Origin: Natronobacterium gregoryi SP2
GTDB taxonomy: Archaea; Halobacteriota; Halobacteria; Halobacteriales; Natrialbaceae
Direction of reading: 5' to 3'
Length of the DNA: 64,000 bases
Assembly (NCBI RefSeq): GCF_000230715.2
Contig: NC_019792.1
Span: 3,100,001-3,164,000, forward strand
Shown here: positions 49,816 through 59,514 of the stretch, piece by piece
Layout: each line of letters opens with the position of its first letter
How positions within the stretch are numbered: position 1 is the first letter of the stretch
The notes under the pieces: model-generated
Told to the model about the DNA's origin: nothing
Seen by the model: the letters and a program-made list of their open reading frames with translations, nothing else
Database searches by the model: none
Made by a program: the position numbers and the translations under genes

Positions 49816-51429
49816 TTGATCGCGTACGCCCGTGACCGTCGTCGATTCCTCCTGTTTGGCGGTCGAAGGCAGGTCGATCCCGAGACACATCGGTATCGCG
49901 CCAACGTCTTGCTCGAGTCACTTCTCGATCTCGGACCGACGTTCATCAAACTCGGTCAGTTGCTGTCGACCCGACCCGACGTCTTGCCCCCAGCGTACAT
50001 CGACGTGCTCTCGTCGCTACAAGACGACGTTCCGCCGGCAGAGTGGGACGGCGCAAAGGAGGTGCTCGAGGACGAACTCGGGCCGGTCGACGACCGGTTC
50101 GTCTCCTTCGACACCGACCCGATAAGCGGTGCGAGCCTGGGACAGGTGTACCGCGCTCGGATCGACGACGACGGAACGCGCGAGGTCGCAGTCAAGATCC
50201 GGCGACCCGGCGTCGAAGAACTCGTTCGGGCCGATCTCCGCGTCATTCACTGGTCGCTGCCGATCCTGCTGTACTTCGTCGACGACGCCCGAGCGTTCTC
50301 GCTCGAGAACCTCGCCGACGAGTTCTCGAAGACGATCCGCGAGGAGATGGACTACGAACGCGAAGCCGAGATGCTTCAGGAGATCAAGTCGAATCTCGCC
50401 GTCGACGACCGCTGTGTCGTCCCCGACGTGATCGAGAGTCACTCGAGTCCTCGCGTTCTCACGATGGAGTACATCGGCGGAACGAAGATCAACGACGTCG
50501 AAGAGCTCGACCGCCGGGGGATCGATCGGGGCGAGATCGCAGAGAACCTCCAGCGGGTGTATATGCAGATGATCATCGACGACGGCGTCTTCCACGCAGA
50601 TCCTCACCCCGGAAACCTGGCAGTGACAGACGACGGGCGAATCGTCTTCTACGACTTCGGTATGTCCGGACGGGTCGACGAGTACCTCCAGGAAAAGATA
50701 GTCGACTTCTATGCGGCCGTCGCGAACCAGGATATCGAGTCGATCCTCGACGTGCTGATCGAGATCGGGACGCTCTCGCCGGACGCCGACCGGGCGGTGA
50801 TGACCGACGTGATAGAACTGGCAATCCAGGACGCCCGCGGCGAGGACATCGAGCAGTACCGCGTCCACCAGGTCATCGGCCGAGTCGAGGATTCGATCTA
50901 CGAGTTCCCGCTTCGGTTGCCGAAGAACCTCGCGCTCGTCCTCCGTGTTGCAACGGTCGTCGAGGGCGTCTGCGTGACGCTGGATCAAGACTACGACTTC
51001 ATCGCGACGGCGACCGACTACCTCATCGAACAGGGGTATCGGGAGGAGTCGATCCGCCGATATATACGCGAGTCTGGCGAGCAGATACTCCAGTCCGCCG
51101 ACTCGCTGACCCGGATCGCCCCCAAAACCGAACGCGCCCTCGATCGACTCGAGCGAGATGACCTCTCCGTCCGAGTCGGCGTCGAAGATTCACAGAACGT
51201 CTTCGAGAACCTCGCGAAACGGCTCATCTACGGGATGTTGTTGACGATGTCGTTGTTCTCGATGGGCGTCCTGTACGCTCTCGAGGCTCCCGAAGCGTCG
51301 CTCGTCGCCGCAGCGTTTTCGGTGGTCGTCGGGATTCAGCTCTACCGGTCGTTCCGTCGGGTTCGCGCGATCCGGGCCCGACCGCAGTTCACGCGCCAGA
51401 GCCTCCGCCAGCGCCGCGGAGACGAGTGA
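49816..51429 (+). CDS. ABC1/UbiB-family kinase-like protein
   Basis: The 537-residue protein has the ABC1 (AarF/UbiB/ADCK) motifs: KLGQLLSTRPDVLPPAY in the N-terminal extension, the nucleotide-loop-like GASLGQVYRARI with catalytic Lys nearby, HADPHPGNLAV and FYDFGMSG, and two C-terminal membrane helices. These atypical kinases act in quinone synthesis and lipid homeostasis. The TTG at 49816 is the first usable start. The frame is open about 20 codons further back (to 49750) with family-like residues (YKRFVLVAWQFLPLL) but no ATG, GTG or TTG, so a rare CTG start (49756) is possible. Confidence 0.86.
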   Translation: MIAYARDRRRFLLFGGRRQVDPETHRYRANVLLESLLDLGPTFIKLGQLLSTRPDVLPPAYIDVLSSLQDDVPPAEWDGAKEVLEDELGPVDDRFVSFDTDPISGASLGQVYRARIDDDGTREVAVKIRRPGVEELVRADLRVIHWSLPILLYFVDDARAFSLENLADEFSKTIREEMDYEREAEMLQEIKSNLAVDDRCVVPDVIESHSSPRVLTMEYIGGTKINDVEELDRRGIDRGEIAENLQRVYMQMIIDDGVFHADPHPGNLAVTDDGRIVFYDFGMSGRVDEYLQEKIVDFYAAVANQDIESILDVLIEIGTLSPDADRAVMTDVIELAIQDARGEDIEQYRVHQVIGRVEDSIYEFPLRLPKNLALVLRVATVVEGVCVTLDQDYDFIATATDYLIEQGYREESIRRYIRESGEQILQSADSLTRIAPKTERALDRLERDDLSVRVGVEDSQNVFENLAKRLIYGMLLTMSLFSMGVLYALEAPEASLVAAAFSVVVGIQLYRSFRRVRAIRARPQFTRQSLRQRRGDE

Positions 51430-51650
51430 CAGCTAGCGCTCTTTTCGCTGGTCGGCCACCCGTGAGTTACGAGCGACTCGCTTTCTGCCGCCGACCGGGA
51501 CGTCCCGACGGAACGTCCCGAGCGACTTCGTCCGCACGACGCCGGCAGTGACGCCCGCCGGCCCCGTTTCCGACGGACCGCAGATAGCGGGGCTCGGCGA
51601 GTTCTGGATCGGGTTCGGGTTGTCGACCGACGAACTCGAGGAGGGAGGGG

Positions 51651-52200
51651 TGACATCCTCCCCGTCGTAAACGACGGGGCTTCCCCAGCACGAGGAAACC
51701 CGGCCTGTTGCCGAGCAGGTTTCAGGACTGCCTCTCCCGAGGTCGGTGGAACGGGGTTCGTCCCTCGCTCGGGAGCGTCCTGTGGCACCGTCACGTGTGC
51801 TCCCATCCGCAAGCGAGTCATTGACGCCCGGTTTCTCAGGGCGTCTCTCTCCCAAGCGGTCATGCCTCGCGGCACGGTCGGTTCGATCACACTTCCCCGG
51901 CCCGTAGACCGGGTTCCCGTGCTGACGAACGACGCGAACCCCGCATCCGATGAACCGTGGTCCATCCGACCGTGGGAACCTTCGCCCCGGAAAACCCAGG
52001 ACGTTGGTTTCAACGCGTCTCGTACTTCCGCGCAAGTGCCGAAAGCCGACGTAAACCTTGCAAATACGTACGATGCGGTGCGTACTAAGCGTTGGGGTTT
52101 CAGACCGGTCGGCGACGGTGGATTGAGTAGTCGAGTGATGCGATTCACGCCCGCCGTGAACGGCGGGATTCTCTCGCTGTTTAAAGATAGCACGGATTGG
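51651..52200 (-). mobile_element. Relic of an IS200/IS605 (TnpB-only) element
   Basis: A 9-bp hairpin CCCCGTCGT-AA-ACGACGGGG (51660-51679) next to GACATCCTC is typical of the right end of haloarchaeal TnpB elements. A second hairpin CCCGCCGT-GA-ACGGCGGG (52150-52167) marks the other side. The roughly 470 bases between them hold no TnpB domain in any frame. The element thus resembles a non-autonomous derivative or the part of a TnpB element that encodes its guide RNA. The identification rests on recall of the family's ends and is moderate. Confidence 0.45.
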
Positions 52201-52222
52201 GGGCGTGTTCGAGGGCTGATCG

Positions 52223-53494
52223 TCAGCGGAGACAGCGACCGAACAACTCGGTTCGACACTCCACCAGCGCCTCCAGTGTTCCCTCCTCGAGCGAGGCGAT
52301 GACCACGTTGTCGCCGACCGCGGGCGACGCACTCGTCCAGACGTCGCCGATTCGCTCCCGTAACTCGCCGGCTTCCCGGTCAACGGCGAACAGCGAGCTT
52401 CCGGCCACGTAAAGAGAGTCGCCGGCGACGGTCGGCACACTCCTGTAGATATGGTCGCCCTCTGAAGAGCCGGTTTCATCGATGGTCCAGACTGGATCGC
52501 CCGTGGCCGCGTCTCTAGCGACGAGTCGGTCCATCGCCGCGTAGTAGACGATGCCGTCGGCGACGGCGGCACCGGTGGGGACGACGGCGTCGTCGGCGTC
52601 CGTTCGCGTCCACTGTTGGTCCCCCGTTTCCGTCGAGAGGGCGGCGACGCCGCTCTCGTCGGCGTCGATCCCGACGAACACACGTCCCTCCCCGGCCGTC
52701 GGAGCACTGTAGACGGGGAAGCGCTCGCTCCACAATTCTGTCCCGTCAGCGGCGTCGACCGCCACGACTCCGCCACCACCTATCGCAGCGTAGACGATAC
52801 CGTCGTCGACTGCCGGCGGGTAGACGAGGTGGTCGTCCCAGTCGTCGATCTCGTAACGCCAGCGCTCCTCGCCGTCCTCGAGGTCGATCGCGTAGAATTC
52901 GGGCTGGCTCTCCTCCCGTCCGTGACGATGAAAGCCGGTGTAGACGACCCCGTTGCCGACACCTGGCTGTGCGGCAATGGAACCGAGCTGGCCGTCGCCG
53001 ACGTTGTCGAACCGCCAGCGTTCGGTTCCAGCGTCGTCGGTGTCGCCGCTCTCGAGAGCCACCAGTCCGTTCGCGGTCTGGAGCAACACAGCGTCGTCGA
53101 CGATTGCGAGCGAATCGGTGTGACTGTGCGTTTCCTGCATCTGTGCGGTCGTGGTCGCGACGGTCGTCGTCCACTGGTGTGTACCCGTCTCGGCGTCGAC
53201 CGCATCGAGGACGGCGGCCTGTTCGCCGTCATCGCGGTGTTCGGTGTACGCAAGAAAGACGGTTCCGTTGGCCATTACCGGCGAGCAATCCGGGCTGCCG
53301 AGGTCCGCGTTCGCGTCGTACCGCCACGCAGTCGTCAACGGCGGATCGGGGCCGTCGGTCCGCGTCGCCGTTCGAGCGTCGTCCCGGCCGCGCTGGGGCC
53401 AGGTGGCGTCGCCCGCTGGATCGGCGTATCGCGTCGAACACCCAGCGAGGACCGCGCTACCGCAGGCCGCGAGGAGCGTGCGTCTGGAGGGCAT
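52223..53494 (-). CDS. PQQ-like beta-propeller Tat lipoprotein
   Basis: The 423-residue protein begins with an SRR-type Tat signal and a lipobox ending at Cys19 (AVLAGCSTRY). The mature part repeats an eight-bladed propeller pattern, for example GTVFLAYTEH, GVVYTGFHRH, GIVYAAIGGGGVVAVDAADG and DSLYVAGSSLFAVD, each with the Trp/Gly docking motif (YRWRYD, ERWRYE). Such BamB/PQQ-like proteins assemble or scaffold on the outer face; no catalytic PQQ site is visible. Upstream is a convergent boundary to the TnpB relic. Confidence 0.86.
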   Translation of the reverse strand: MPSRRTLLAACGSAVLAGCSTRYADPAGDATWPQRGRDDARTATRTDGPDPPLTTAWRYDANADLGSPDCSPVMANGTVFLAYTEHRDDGEQAAVLDAVDAETGTHQWTTTVATTTAQMQETHSHTDSLAIVDDAVLLQTANGLVALESGDTDDAGTERWRFDNVGDGQLGSIAAQPGVGNGVVYTGFHRHGREESQPEFYAIDLEDGEERWRYEIDDWDDHLVYPPAVDDGIVYAAIGGGGVVAVDAADGTELWSERFPVYSAPTAGEGRVFVGIDADESGVAALSTETGDQQWTRTDADDAVVPTGAAVADGIVYYAAMDRLVARDAATGDPVWTIDETGSSEGDHIYRSVPTVAGDSLYVAGSSLFAVDREAGELRERIGDVWTSASPAVGDNVVIASLEEGTLEALVECRTELFGRCLR

Positions 53495-53557
53495 CGCTAT
53501 CGACGTTCGGACACGCGGCTGATAAGTGTTGGCCGTCGATAAATAGACGGCTGCCCA

Positions 53558-54133
53558 TCAACACGCCGCCCAGAGCGTCCCGACTTCGTCCTCGCGTTCG
53601 TCCACCCGTTCGACATCCTTTCGGAGGTCGAACGCCCGATACGTCTCCTCCTCGAGCAGCCGCTCTGCAAACGTCGCGGGGACGGTTACGCGCCGACGCT
53701 CGCCGTCGACGAGCAGGCCGTCCGGGCCGAACGAGAACTCGAGGTCGTAGCGGACGACGGGCTCGTCGTGATCTTCGAGAACCGGGTGGATTGCCTCGAG
53801 TACGTCCGCGACGTAGTCGAAGACCAGTTCCATTCCGGGCGTGTCGGCGGTCTCGAGATCGATTCGAACGGCCGGGGCGAGTCGCGTCTCCATCGTTTCG
53901 TCTCCCTCTTCACCTTCGAGTACGTCGATCCCTCGACCCTGCGGCGGCTGCTCGAGGTGAGTCCCTCGCCCCGCCGGGAGGGCGTCGGCGAGTGCTGTGT
54001 CGAGAGCGGCTGTGAGTTCCGGCCGAGAGCCGCGGTTCCGACGCCGGTAGATCACGGTGGCCGCGCCGAGCAGACCCAGCACCGCGAGTCCGGCCAGAAG
54101 ACGGCCCGTTGGCTCGAGTCCGCCGTCGATCAT
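53558..54133 (-). CDS. Membrane-anchored haloarchaeal protein
   Basis: The 191-residue protein has a single N-terminal helix (GRLLAGLAVLGLLGAATVIYR) and a soluble beta-rich domain with charged residues (RIDLETADTPGMELVFDYVA). It lies 63 bases from the beta-propeller gene on the same strand, so the two may be co-expressed. No family is recognised. Confidence 0.68.
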   Translation of the reverse strand: MIDGGLEPTGRLLAGLAVLGLLGAATVIYRRRNRGSRPELTAALDTALADALPAGRGTHLEQPPQGRGIDVLEGEEGDETMETRLAPAVRIDLETADTPGMELVFDYVADVLEAIHPVLEDHDEPVVRYDLEFSFGPDGLLVDGERRRVTVPATFAERLLEEETYRAFDLRKDVERVDEREDEVGTLWAAC

Positions 54134-54281
54134 TCCTGTGGGAGATCCACGGCGGATTCAGGTGACCGTTTCGTTTCGATTCGGCTGCCGTGGCACGGCT
54201 TCCAAGTGACCTGTTAACGGGCTGAAGCCGCTCGGAGCGTATTCCAAACGGTTTATGACCGTCGGTTGATTACCCCGGGAC

Positions 54282-54656
54282 ATGGCGAAGCAGCAAACCG
54301 AAGTTCGCGACCTCCAGGAAGGCAGCTACGTAATGATCGACGACGCACCGTGTAAGATCAACGGCTACTCCACCGCGAAGCCGGGGAAACACGGCAGCGC
54401 TAAAGCCCGAATCGAAGCCGAAGGCGTCTTCGACGGCAAGAAACGATCGCTCTCCCAGCCGGTCGACGCGAAGATCTGGGTCCCGATCATCGAGCGCAAA
54501 CAGGGCCAGGTCGTCTCCGTCGACGGCTCCGACATGCAGATTATGGACTTAGAGACCTACGAGACGATCACGATGCGCGTCCCCGAGGACGCCGACCCCT
54601 CGCCCGATGAGAACATCGAATACCTCGAGATGGAAGACCAGCGAAAGATCATCTGA
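54282..54656 (+). CDS. eif5A: Translation initiation factor 5A
   Basis: The 124-residue protein matches archaeal eIF5A. It contains the modification site PGKHGSAK with Lys36, which becomes deoxyhypusine, a beta-rich N-domain and the C-terminal OB fold ending [10 protein letters not shown]. It rescues stalled ribosomes at proline-rich stretches. ATG 54282 is preceded by a TATA-like GGTTTATGACC about 30 bases earlier. Its stop overlaps the agmatinase start (TGATG). Confidence 0.94.
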   Translation: MAKQQTEVRDLQEGSYVMIDDAPCKINGYSTAKPGKHGSAKARIEAEGVFDGKKRSLSQPVDAKIWVPIIERKQGQVVSVDGSDMQIMDLETYETITMRVPEDADPSPDENIEYLEMEDQRKII

Positions 54657-55507
54657 TGTTCCCCGGGGCAACTGACGAACGCGGGGGGAGCAACGCCGGT
54701 GTGGCCCGCGAGGACGCGAACTTCGTGGTCGTCGGTGCGCCCCTGGACGCCACGACGACCTTTCAGCCGGGGACTCGCTTTGGCCCCCGGCGCATCCGGA
54801 CGTTTGCGGAGACCTTCGACGATTACGACCGTCGAACGGACCAGTACTTCTCCGAACTCGACGTCGTCGATCACGGCGACGTTCGGGCCTGGGACGACGT
54901 TCCCGACTACCTCGAGTGGCTCGAGGGGACGCTGCGCGATATCGTTTGGGACGATGCCGTCCCTCTCCTTTTGGGGGGCGAACACACAGTCTCGCTTGCG
55001 GGCGTACGCGCCGCCGACCCCGAGGTGTTCGTCTGTCTCGACGCCCACCTCGACCTGCGCGACGACTACGACGGCAACGACCTCTCTCATGCCTGCGTAA
55101 CCCGTCGCATTCTCGAGGACGAATCGGTCGAGGAAGCGATTATCCTGGGTGCGAGAACGGGCAGCGAGCCGGAGTGGGAGCGAGCGGCCGAAGACGACGT
55201 CACCGTCGTTGCGCCCGCGGATGTCGCCGATTTTACCTTCGGCGACCGTCTCGAGGGACGCGAAGTCTACCTGAGTGTCGACATCGACGGGGCTGACCCA
55301 GCCTACGCGCCCGGTACCGGGACGACGGAGCCGTTCGGCCTCGAACCCCGTGAGATGCGGGCGGTCGTCCGCGAGGTCGCCCCACAGGCGACGGCCTTCG
55401 ACGTCGTCGAAGTCAACGACCGCGACGACGGCCAGGCCGCCTCGCTCGCGGGAAAACTCCTCCGAGAGTTCGTCTACTCGAGTGGAGCCGACTCGTCTTC
55501 CGCCTAA
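54656..55507 (+). CDS. speB: Agmatinase/ureohydrolase family protein
   Basis: The 283-residue protein has the ureohydrolase manganese motifs GGEHTVS, DAHLDLRDDYDGNDLSHAC and SVDIDGADPAYAPGTGTTEP. Agmatinases convert agmatine to putrescine and urea. In Haloferax an agmatinase-like enzyme takes part in the unusual agmatine-based deoxyhypusine modification of eIF5A. The overlap with eif5A (TGATG) and this biology agree, so the enzyme probably modifies the factor encoded in front of it. Confidence 0.9.
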   Translation: MFPGATDERGGSNAGVAREDANFVVVGAPLDATTTFQPGTRFGPRRIRTFAETFDDYDRRTDQYFSELDVVDHGDVRAWDDVPDYLEWLEGTLRDIVWDDAVPLLLGGEHTVSLAGVRAADPEVFVCLDAHLDLRDDYDGNDLSHACVTRRILEDESVEEAIILGARTGSEPEWERAAEDDVTVVAPADVADFTFGDRLEGREVYLSVDIDGADPAYAPGTGTTEPFGLEPREMRAVVREVAPQATAFDVVEVNDRDDGQAASLAGKLLREFVYSSGADSSSA

Positions 55508-55582
55508 CGGGTCGCCGCCGATCGGTGTTCGTTTCCTACCGGGACCAGCAGCGTTATACCAGTTCCCGCGACTCATCCGTGT

Positions 55583-56101
55583 ATGTCGATCAGACCGTAC
55601 GATCCGGCGTCGGATGCCGACACACTCTGGGAGCTGAAACGCGCTTTCGAGACTGGACTCGGCTCCGGGACCGGTGGCGAGCAGAAGGCAGCCACGTACG
55701 CCGCGAAGCTCACGGACGACTACCGTGAGGGATACCTCGAGTGGGTCGAACGTTGTATCGAGCACGACGAACGAAGCGTGCAGGTGGCTGTCGCGGACGA
55801 CGGTGACGGTACCAGCGACGACCCCTCACCCGATCCGGTCGGCTACGTCTTCCTTTTGCCCGACACCCACGCCTATATCTGGGACGCCGCCGTCCTGAAC
55901 GAGATTTACGTCCGCGAACAGTACCGCGGAACGGGTATCGCCGACGAACTGATGACTGCCGCCGTCGAAGCCGCTCGCGAGCAGGATCTCCCGCTCGAGC
56001 GACTCGTCCTCGACGTCGATCGGGAAAACGAGCGTGCGCAGGCGTTCTACGAGCGCCACGGGTTCGACCACTGGGGCGAGATGGTCGCTCGAGACCTCTG
56101 A
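55583..56101 (+). CDS. GNAT family N-acetyltransferase
   Basis: The 172-residue protein has the GNAT core with EIYVREQYRGTGIADELM binding acetyl-CoA (R-x-x-G-x-G type) and a C-terminal motif LVLDVDRENERAQAFYERHG. It acetylates an amine or protein N-terminus; the substrate is unknown. The gene stands 75 bases after the agmatinase gene on the same strand. Confidence 0.84.
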   Translation: MSIRPYDPASDADTLWELKRAFETGLGSGTGGEQKAATYAAKLTDDYREGYLEWVERCIEHDERSVQVAVADDGDGTSDDPSPDPVGYVFLLPDTHAYIWDAAVLNEIYVREQYRGTGIADELMTAAVEAAREQDLPLERLVLDVDRENERAQAFYERHGFDHWGEMVARDL

Positions 56102-56278
56102 TCGCTGTATCCGCGGTTTCGGTCCGTCCGTCTCCGGTCACTACGCCGTTCTTTCTACCGGCCTGTTGGTCGAAACGTTCGTCACTGGAAATCCACAGAG
56201 TGACGGAGGAGAGTCGTGCGGTCGCAGTCGGTTTCCACCGGCGCAGCCCTTATCGGCGTCTGGGGGTTGTGCTATGGT

Positions 56279-59230
56279 ATGACTTCTGCATCGTTGACCG
56301 AGTCACTGCAGGAAGTCCTCGCGCTCTTCGACGCGGGTGGGGCACCGCTGACGACGACGGAGGTCACCGAGCAAGTCAGCTGCGGCCATCAGAGTGCCGA
56401 CGAGCGTCTGGAGCGACTCGTCGATCACGGCTGGCTCGAGACCAAGACGGTCGGTGGAAGTGGACGCGTGTGGTGGCGGCCGGCTGCGGCCGACGATAGC
56501 GAGGAGAAAGAGTCCGAACGGAGGCAGGGAACACAAACTGCCCGACCCAATCGCCAACGCGACGAACTCGAGGGTGAACTCGACGAGGTTCTCGAACGCA
56601 TCTCGGATGGGTTCTACGCTCTCGACGAGAATCTCCGATTCCTGGTCCTGAACAGTCACGCGATGGACGTTCTGGGACTAGACGAGTCCGCAACCGGGAC
56701 GGACATCCGCGATATAGTCACCCTCACCGACCCCTTCGAGAACGCACTGTCGAACGCTCTCGAAACGCAAGAGCCGGTCGTTCTCGAGGACTACTACGAT
56801 CCGGTAGACAGGTGGTTCCACACCGCTATCTACCCATCGGAGTCGGGGCTGTCGGTGTACTTCCGTGAGATCACCGACCAGAAGAACCGCGAACGAAAAC
56901 TGCAACGATACGAGAAAACGATCGAGACGATCTGGGACGGCGTCGTAACGCTCGACGACGACGACCGATTCGTGATGGTCAACGAGGCGTTCTGCGAGAT
57001 GACCGGCTACGAACGCGAGGAGCTACAGGGTGCACCCGCGACGCTCGTCCACGACGAGACGATCATCGAGCGAGCCACGGCGACGACCGGGGACTCCCTC
57101 GGAGACGAACGGGAGTACGTGTCCCTCGAGTTCGAACTCGAAACTGCAAGTGATGAGACGATTCCGGTCGAAGGACGATTCGGCCCGTACGAACTCGCAG
57201 ACGGGTCGGTCGGCCGGACAGGTGTCTTCCGCGACGTTACCGAGCGGAAAGAGCGTGAACGGGCGCTCGAGGAATCCGAGCGGCGGTACCGAACGCTCGT
57301 CGAGCACTTCCCCGACGGTGCCGTAGGTCTGTTCGACGAGGACCTGAAGTACACCGCTATCGGCGGCCGTCTGTTAGACGGCGTCGGCGTCGACGAAGCG
57401 GACCGGATCGGGAACAGCGTCTACGAGATCTATCCCGACGCTCTCCTCGAGGAAGTCGAGCCATACTTCGAGGCTGCCCTCGACGGTGAGTCGAACTCGT
57501 TCGAAGTCGAGTTCCACGACCGGTGTTTTCATGCCTACACCCTCCCGGTCAGACGCGCCGACGACGGGATATTCGGGGGAATGCTCGTCGTACAGGACGT
57601 CACCGAACGCCGGGAGTACGAGCGACAACTCGAGGAGTACCAACGATGGACCGAGACGCTCATCGAAAACTTCCCCAACGGTGTCGCCGCCCTCGTCGAC
57701 GAAGACCTCCATTACGTCACGTTTGGGGGGACACCGGAGGGAGATGTAGACGCTTCGAGAGACGAACTCGAGGGGGCTCCGGTGCGTGAGGTGTTACCTC
57801 AACGACTGGCGAATATCGTTGTTCCACACTACGAGGCTGCGCTGAATGGCGATCCCTCGGAGTTCGAAGAGACGATCGACGACCAGGTCTATCAGTTCCG
57901 CTTCGTCCCGGTTCGAGACGACGATGGAGACGTCTTCGCCGCCACGGCGACGTCACAGGAGATCACCGAGCACAAAGAGCGCGAACGGGCGCTCGGACGG
58001 CGCGCTCGCCAGCAACAGGCCGTTGCCGACCTCGGACAGTTCGCACTCGAGACCGACGACCTCGACGAACTCATGTCCGAAACGGTCCAGCAGGTAGCGG
58101 ACGTACTGGACAACGAGTACTGCAAGGTGCTCGATCTCCGTCCCGACGAGCAAGAGCTGTTGCTACGCGAGGGCGTCGGCTGGCACGACGGGATCGTCGG
58201 TGACGCGACGGTGTCCGCCGTCGAAGCAGACTCCCAGGCTGCGTACACTCTGGCCAACGATCACCCGATCGTCGTCGAGGATCTCGAGACGGAGACGCGG
58301 TTTAGCGGTCCCGATCTACTGCGGACCCACGACGTTCACAGTGGGATCAGTACCATCATCGGACCGTTCGGAGACGCGTGGGGTATCCTCGGTACTCACG
58401 ACACCGACCGTCGAGCGTTCACCGACCAGGACGTGACCTTCGTCCAGAGCGTCGCCAACATCCTCGCTGAAGCCATCGAGCGCAACCAGTACCAGCAGGA
58501 ACGCGAAGAACTGGTACGGGACCTCGAGAAGTCGAACGAGCGCCTCGAGGAATCGAACGAGCAACTCGAACGGTTCGCGTACGCCGCCAGCCACGACCTC
58601 CAGGAACCGCTGCGGATGATCTCGAGCTATCTCCAACTGATCGACCGTCGGTACCGAGACGCCTTCGACGAGGACGGCACGGAGTTTCTCGAGTTTGCTA
58701 TCGACGGTGCCGACCGGATGCGCGACATGATCGACGGGTTGCTCGCGTACTCGCGGGTCGAAACAGCGGGTGATGCGTTCGAATCGGTCGACTTGAACGA
58801 CGTTCTCGAAACGACTCGTGATGATCTACGGCTCCGAATCGAAGAGAGCGACGCCGAAATCACGGTCGACGACCTCCCGCGTGTCGAGGGCGACGCTGGG
58901 CAACTTCGTCAAGTGTTCCAGAATCTCCTGAGTAACGCGATCGAGTACAGCGGCGAACAACCACCCCAGATCGACGTCACCGCCGATCGCGAGGGCACCG
59001 ACTGGGTTGTTTCGGTTCACGACGACGGGATCGGGATCGACCCGGACGAGCAAGAGCACATCTTCGAGGTGTTCGAGCGCCTGCACGCACATGGGGAGCA
59101 CCAGGGTACCGGTATCGGCCTCGCGCTCTGTCAACGCATCGTCGAACGCCACAACGGCGAGATCTGGGTCGAATCCGAACCCGGCGACGGCACGATATTT
59201 CGCTTTACCCTTCCGGCCACTGAGACGTGA
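56279..59230 (+). CDS. HTH/multi-PAS/GAF sensor histidine kinase
   Basis: The 983-residue protein opens with a winged-helix-like segment (EVLALFDAGGAPLTTTEV, ending in RVWWRP) of the Bat type. Four PAS domains follow (about 100-215, 220-340, 345-460, 470-590), then a GAF domain (600-740). A coiled coil and a HisKA domain with His772 (ASHDLQEPLRMISS) precede the HATPase region, with NLLSNAIEYSGE, DDGIGIDPDEQ and GTGIGLALCQ. ATG 56279 is used rather than an upstream start in the open frame. The substrate of the long sensory array is unknown. Confidence 0.9.
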   Translation: MTSASLTESLQEVLALFDAGGAPLTTTEVTEQVSCGHQSADERLERLVDHGWLETKTVGGSGRVWWRPAAADDSEEKESERRQGTQTARPNRQRDELEGELDEVLERISDGFYALDENLRFLVLNSHAMDVLGLDESATGTDIRDIVTLTDPFENALSNALETQEPVVLEDYYDPVDRWFHTAIYPSESGLSVYFREITDQKNRERKLQRYEKTIETIWDGVVTLDDDDRFVMVNEAFCEMTGYEREELQGAPATLVHDETIIERATATTGDSLGDEREYVSLEFELETASDETIPVEGRFGPYELADGSVGRTGVFRDVTERKERERALEESERRYRTLVEHFPDGAVGLFDEDLKYTAIGGRLLDGVGVDEADRIGNSVYEIYPDALLEEVEPYFEAALDGESNSFEVEFHDRCFHAYTLPVRRADDGIFGGMLVVQDVTERREYERQLEEYQRWTETLIENFPNGVAALVDEDLHYVTFGGTPEGDVDASRDELEGAPVREVLPQRLANIVVPHYEAALNGDPSEFEETIDDQVYQFRFVPVRDDDGDVFAATATSQEITEHKERERALGRRARQQQAVADLGQFALETDDLDELMSETVQQVADVLDNEYCKVLDLRPDEQELLLREGVGWHDGIVGDATVSAVEADSQAAYTLANDHPIVVEDLETETRFSGPDLLRTHDVHSGISTIIGPFGDAWGILGTHDTDRRAFTDQDVTFVQSVANILAEAIERNQYQQEREELVRDLEKSNERLEESNEQLERFAYAASHDLQEPLRMISSYLQLIDRRYRDAFDEDGTEFLEFAIDGADRMRDMIDGLLAYSRVETAGDAFESVDLNDVLETTRDDLRLRIEESDAEITVDDLPRVEGDAGQLRQVFQNLLSNAIEYSGEQPPQIDVTADREGTDWVVSVHDDGIGIDPDEQEHIFEVFERLHAHGEHQGTGIGLALCQRIVERHNGEIWVESEPGDGTIFRFTLPATET

Positions 59231-59255
59231 CGGGCCGTGAGTTACGGTGGACTCA

Positions 59256-59335
59256 TACGGTTTGCTGTCCGCCATTTCCGGCCCGACCGCGAGCCCGCCT
59301 GCGGTCGCGTCGGGACATCGGGACAACAGTCCGTA
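59256..59335. repeat. Palindromic repeat P15
   Basis: An 80-bp copy with arms TACGGTTTGCTGT and ACAACAGTCCGTA and inner stem CCGGCCCGACCGC / GCGGTCGCGTCGG. It is preceded by TCA and lies 25 bases after the histidine kinase stop, upstream of the MFS gene on the same strand. Confidence 0.82.
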
Positions 59336-59514
59336 CTACTCTTTCTCACTCTCACTGACCGGGACCGGGTTCGACTGCAGACACGCCCCGTCGTGCTCCG
59401 TCGAAGACGATCGACAGTTCGTACTGGTCACGCCCACGGTCTCCAATCGAGAAACACCGAGCATACAATCGGAGGTTTCTAGTCGGGCCAGCATCCTACA
59501 CCCGACAACACGTG

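Noticed and set aside
51433-52779. Long minus-strand frames across the TnpB relic into the propeller gene
   Set aside because: They lack domains and start inside the propeller gene in a different frame, so they are shadows over repeat-derived DNA.
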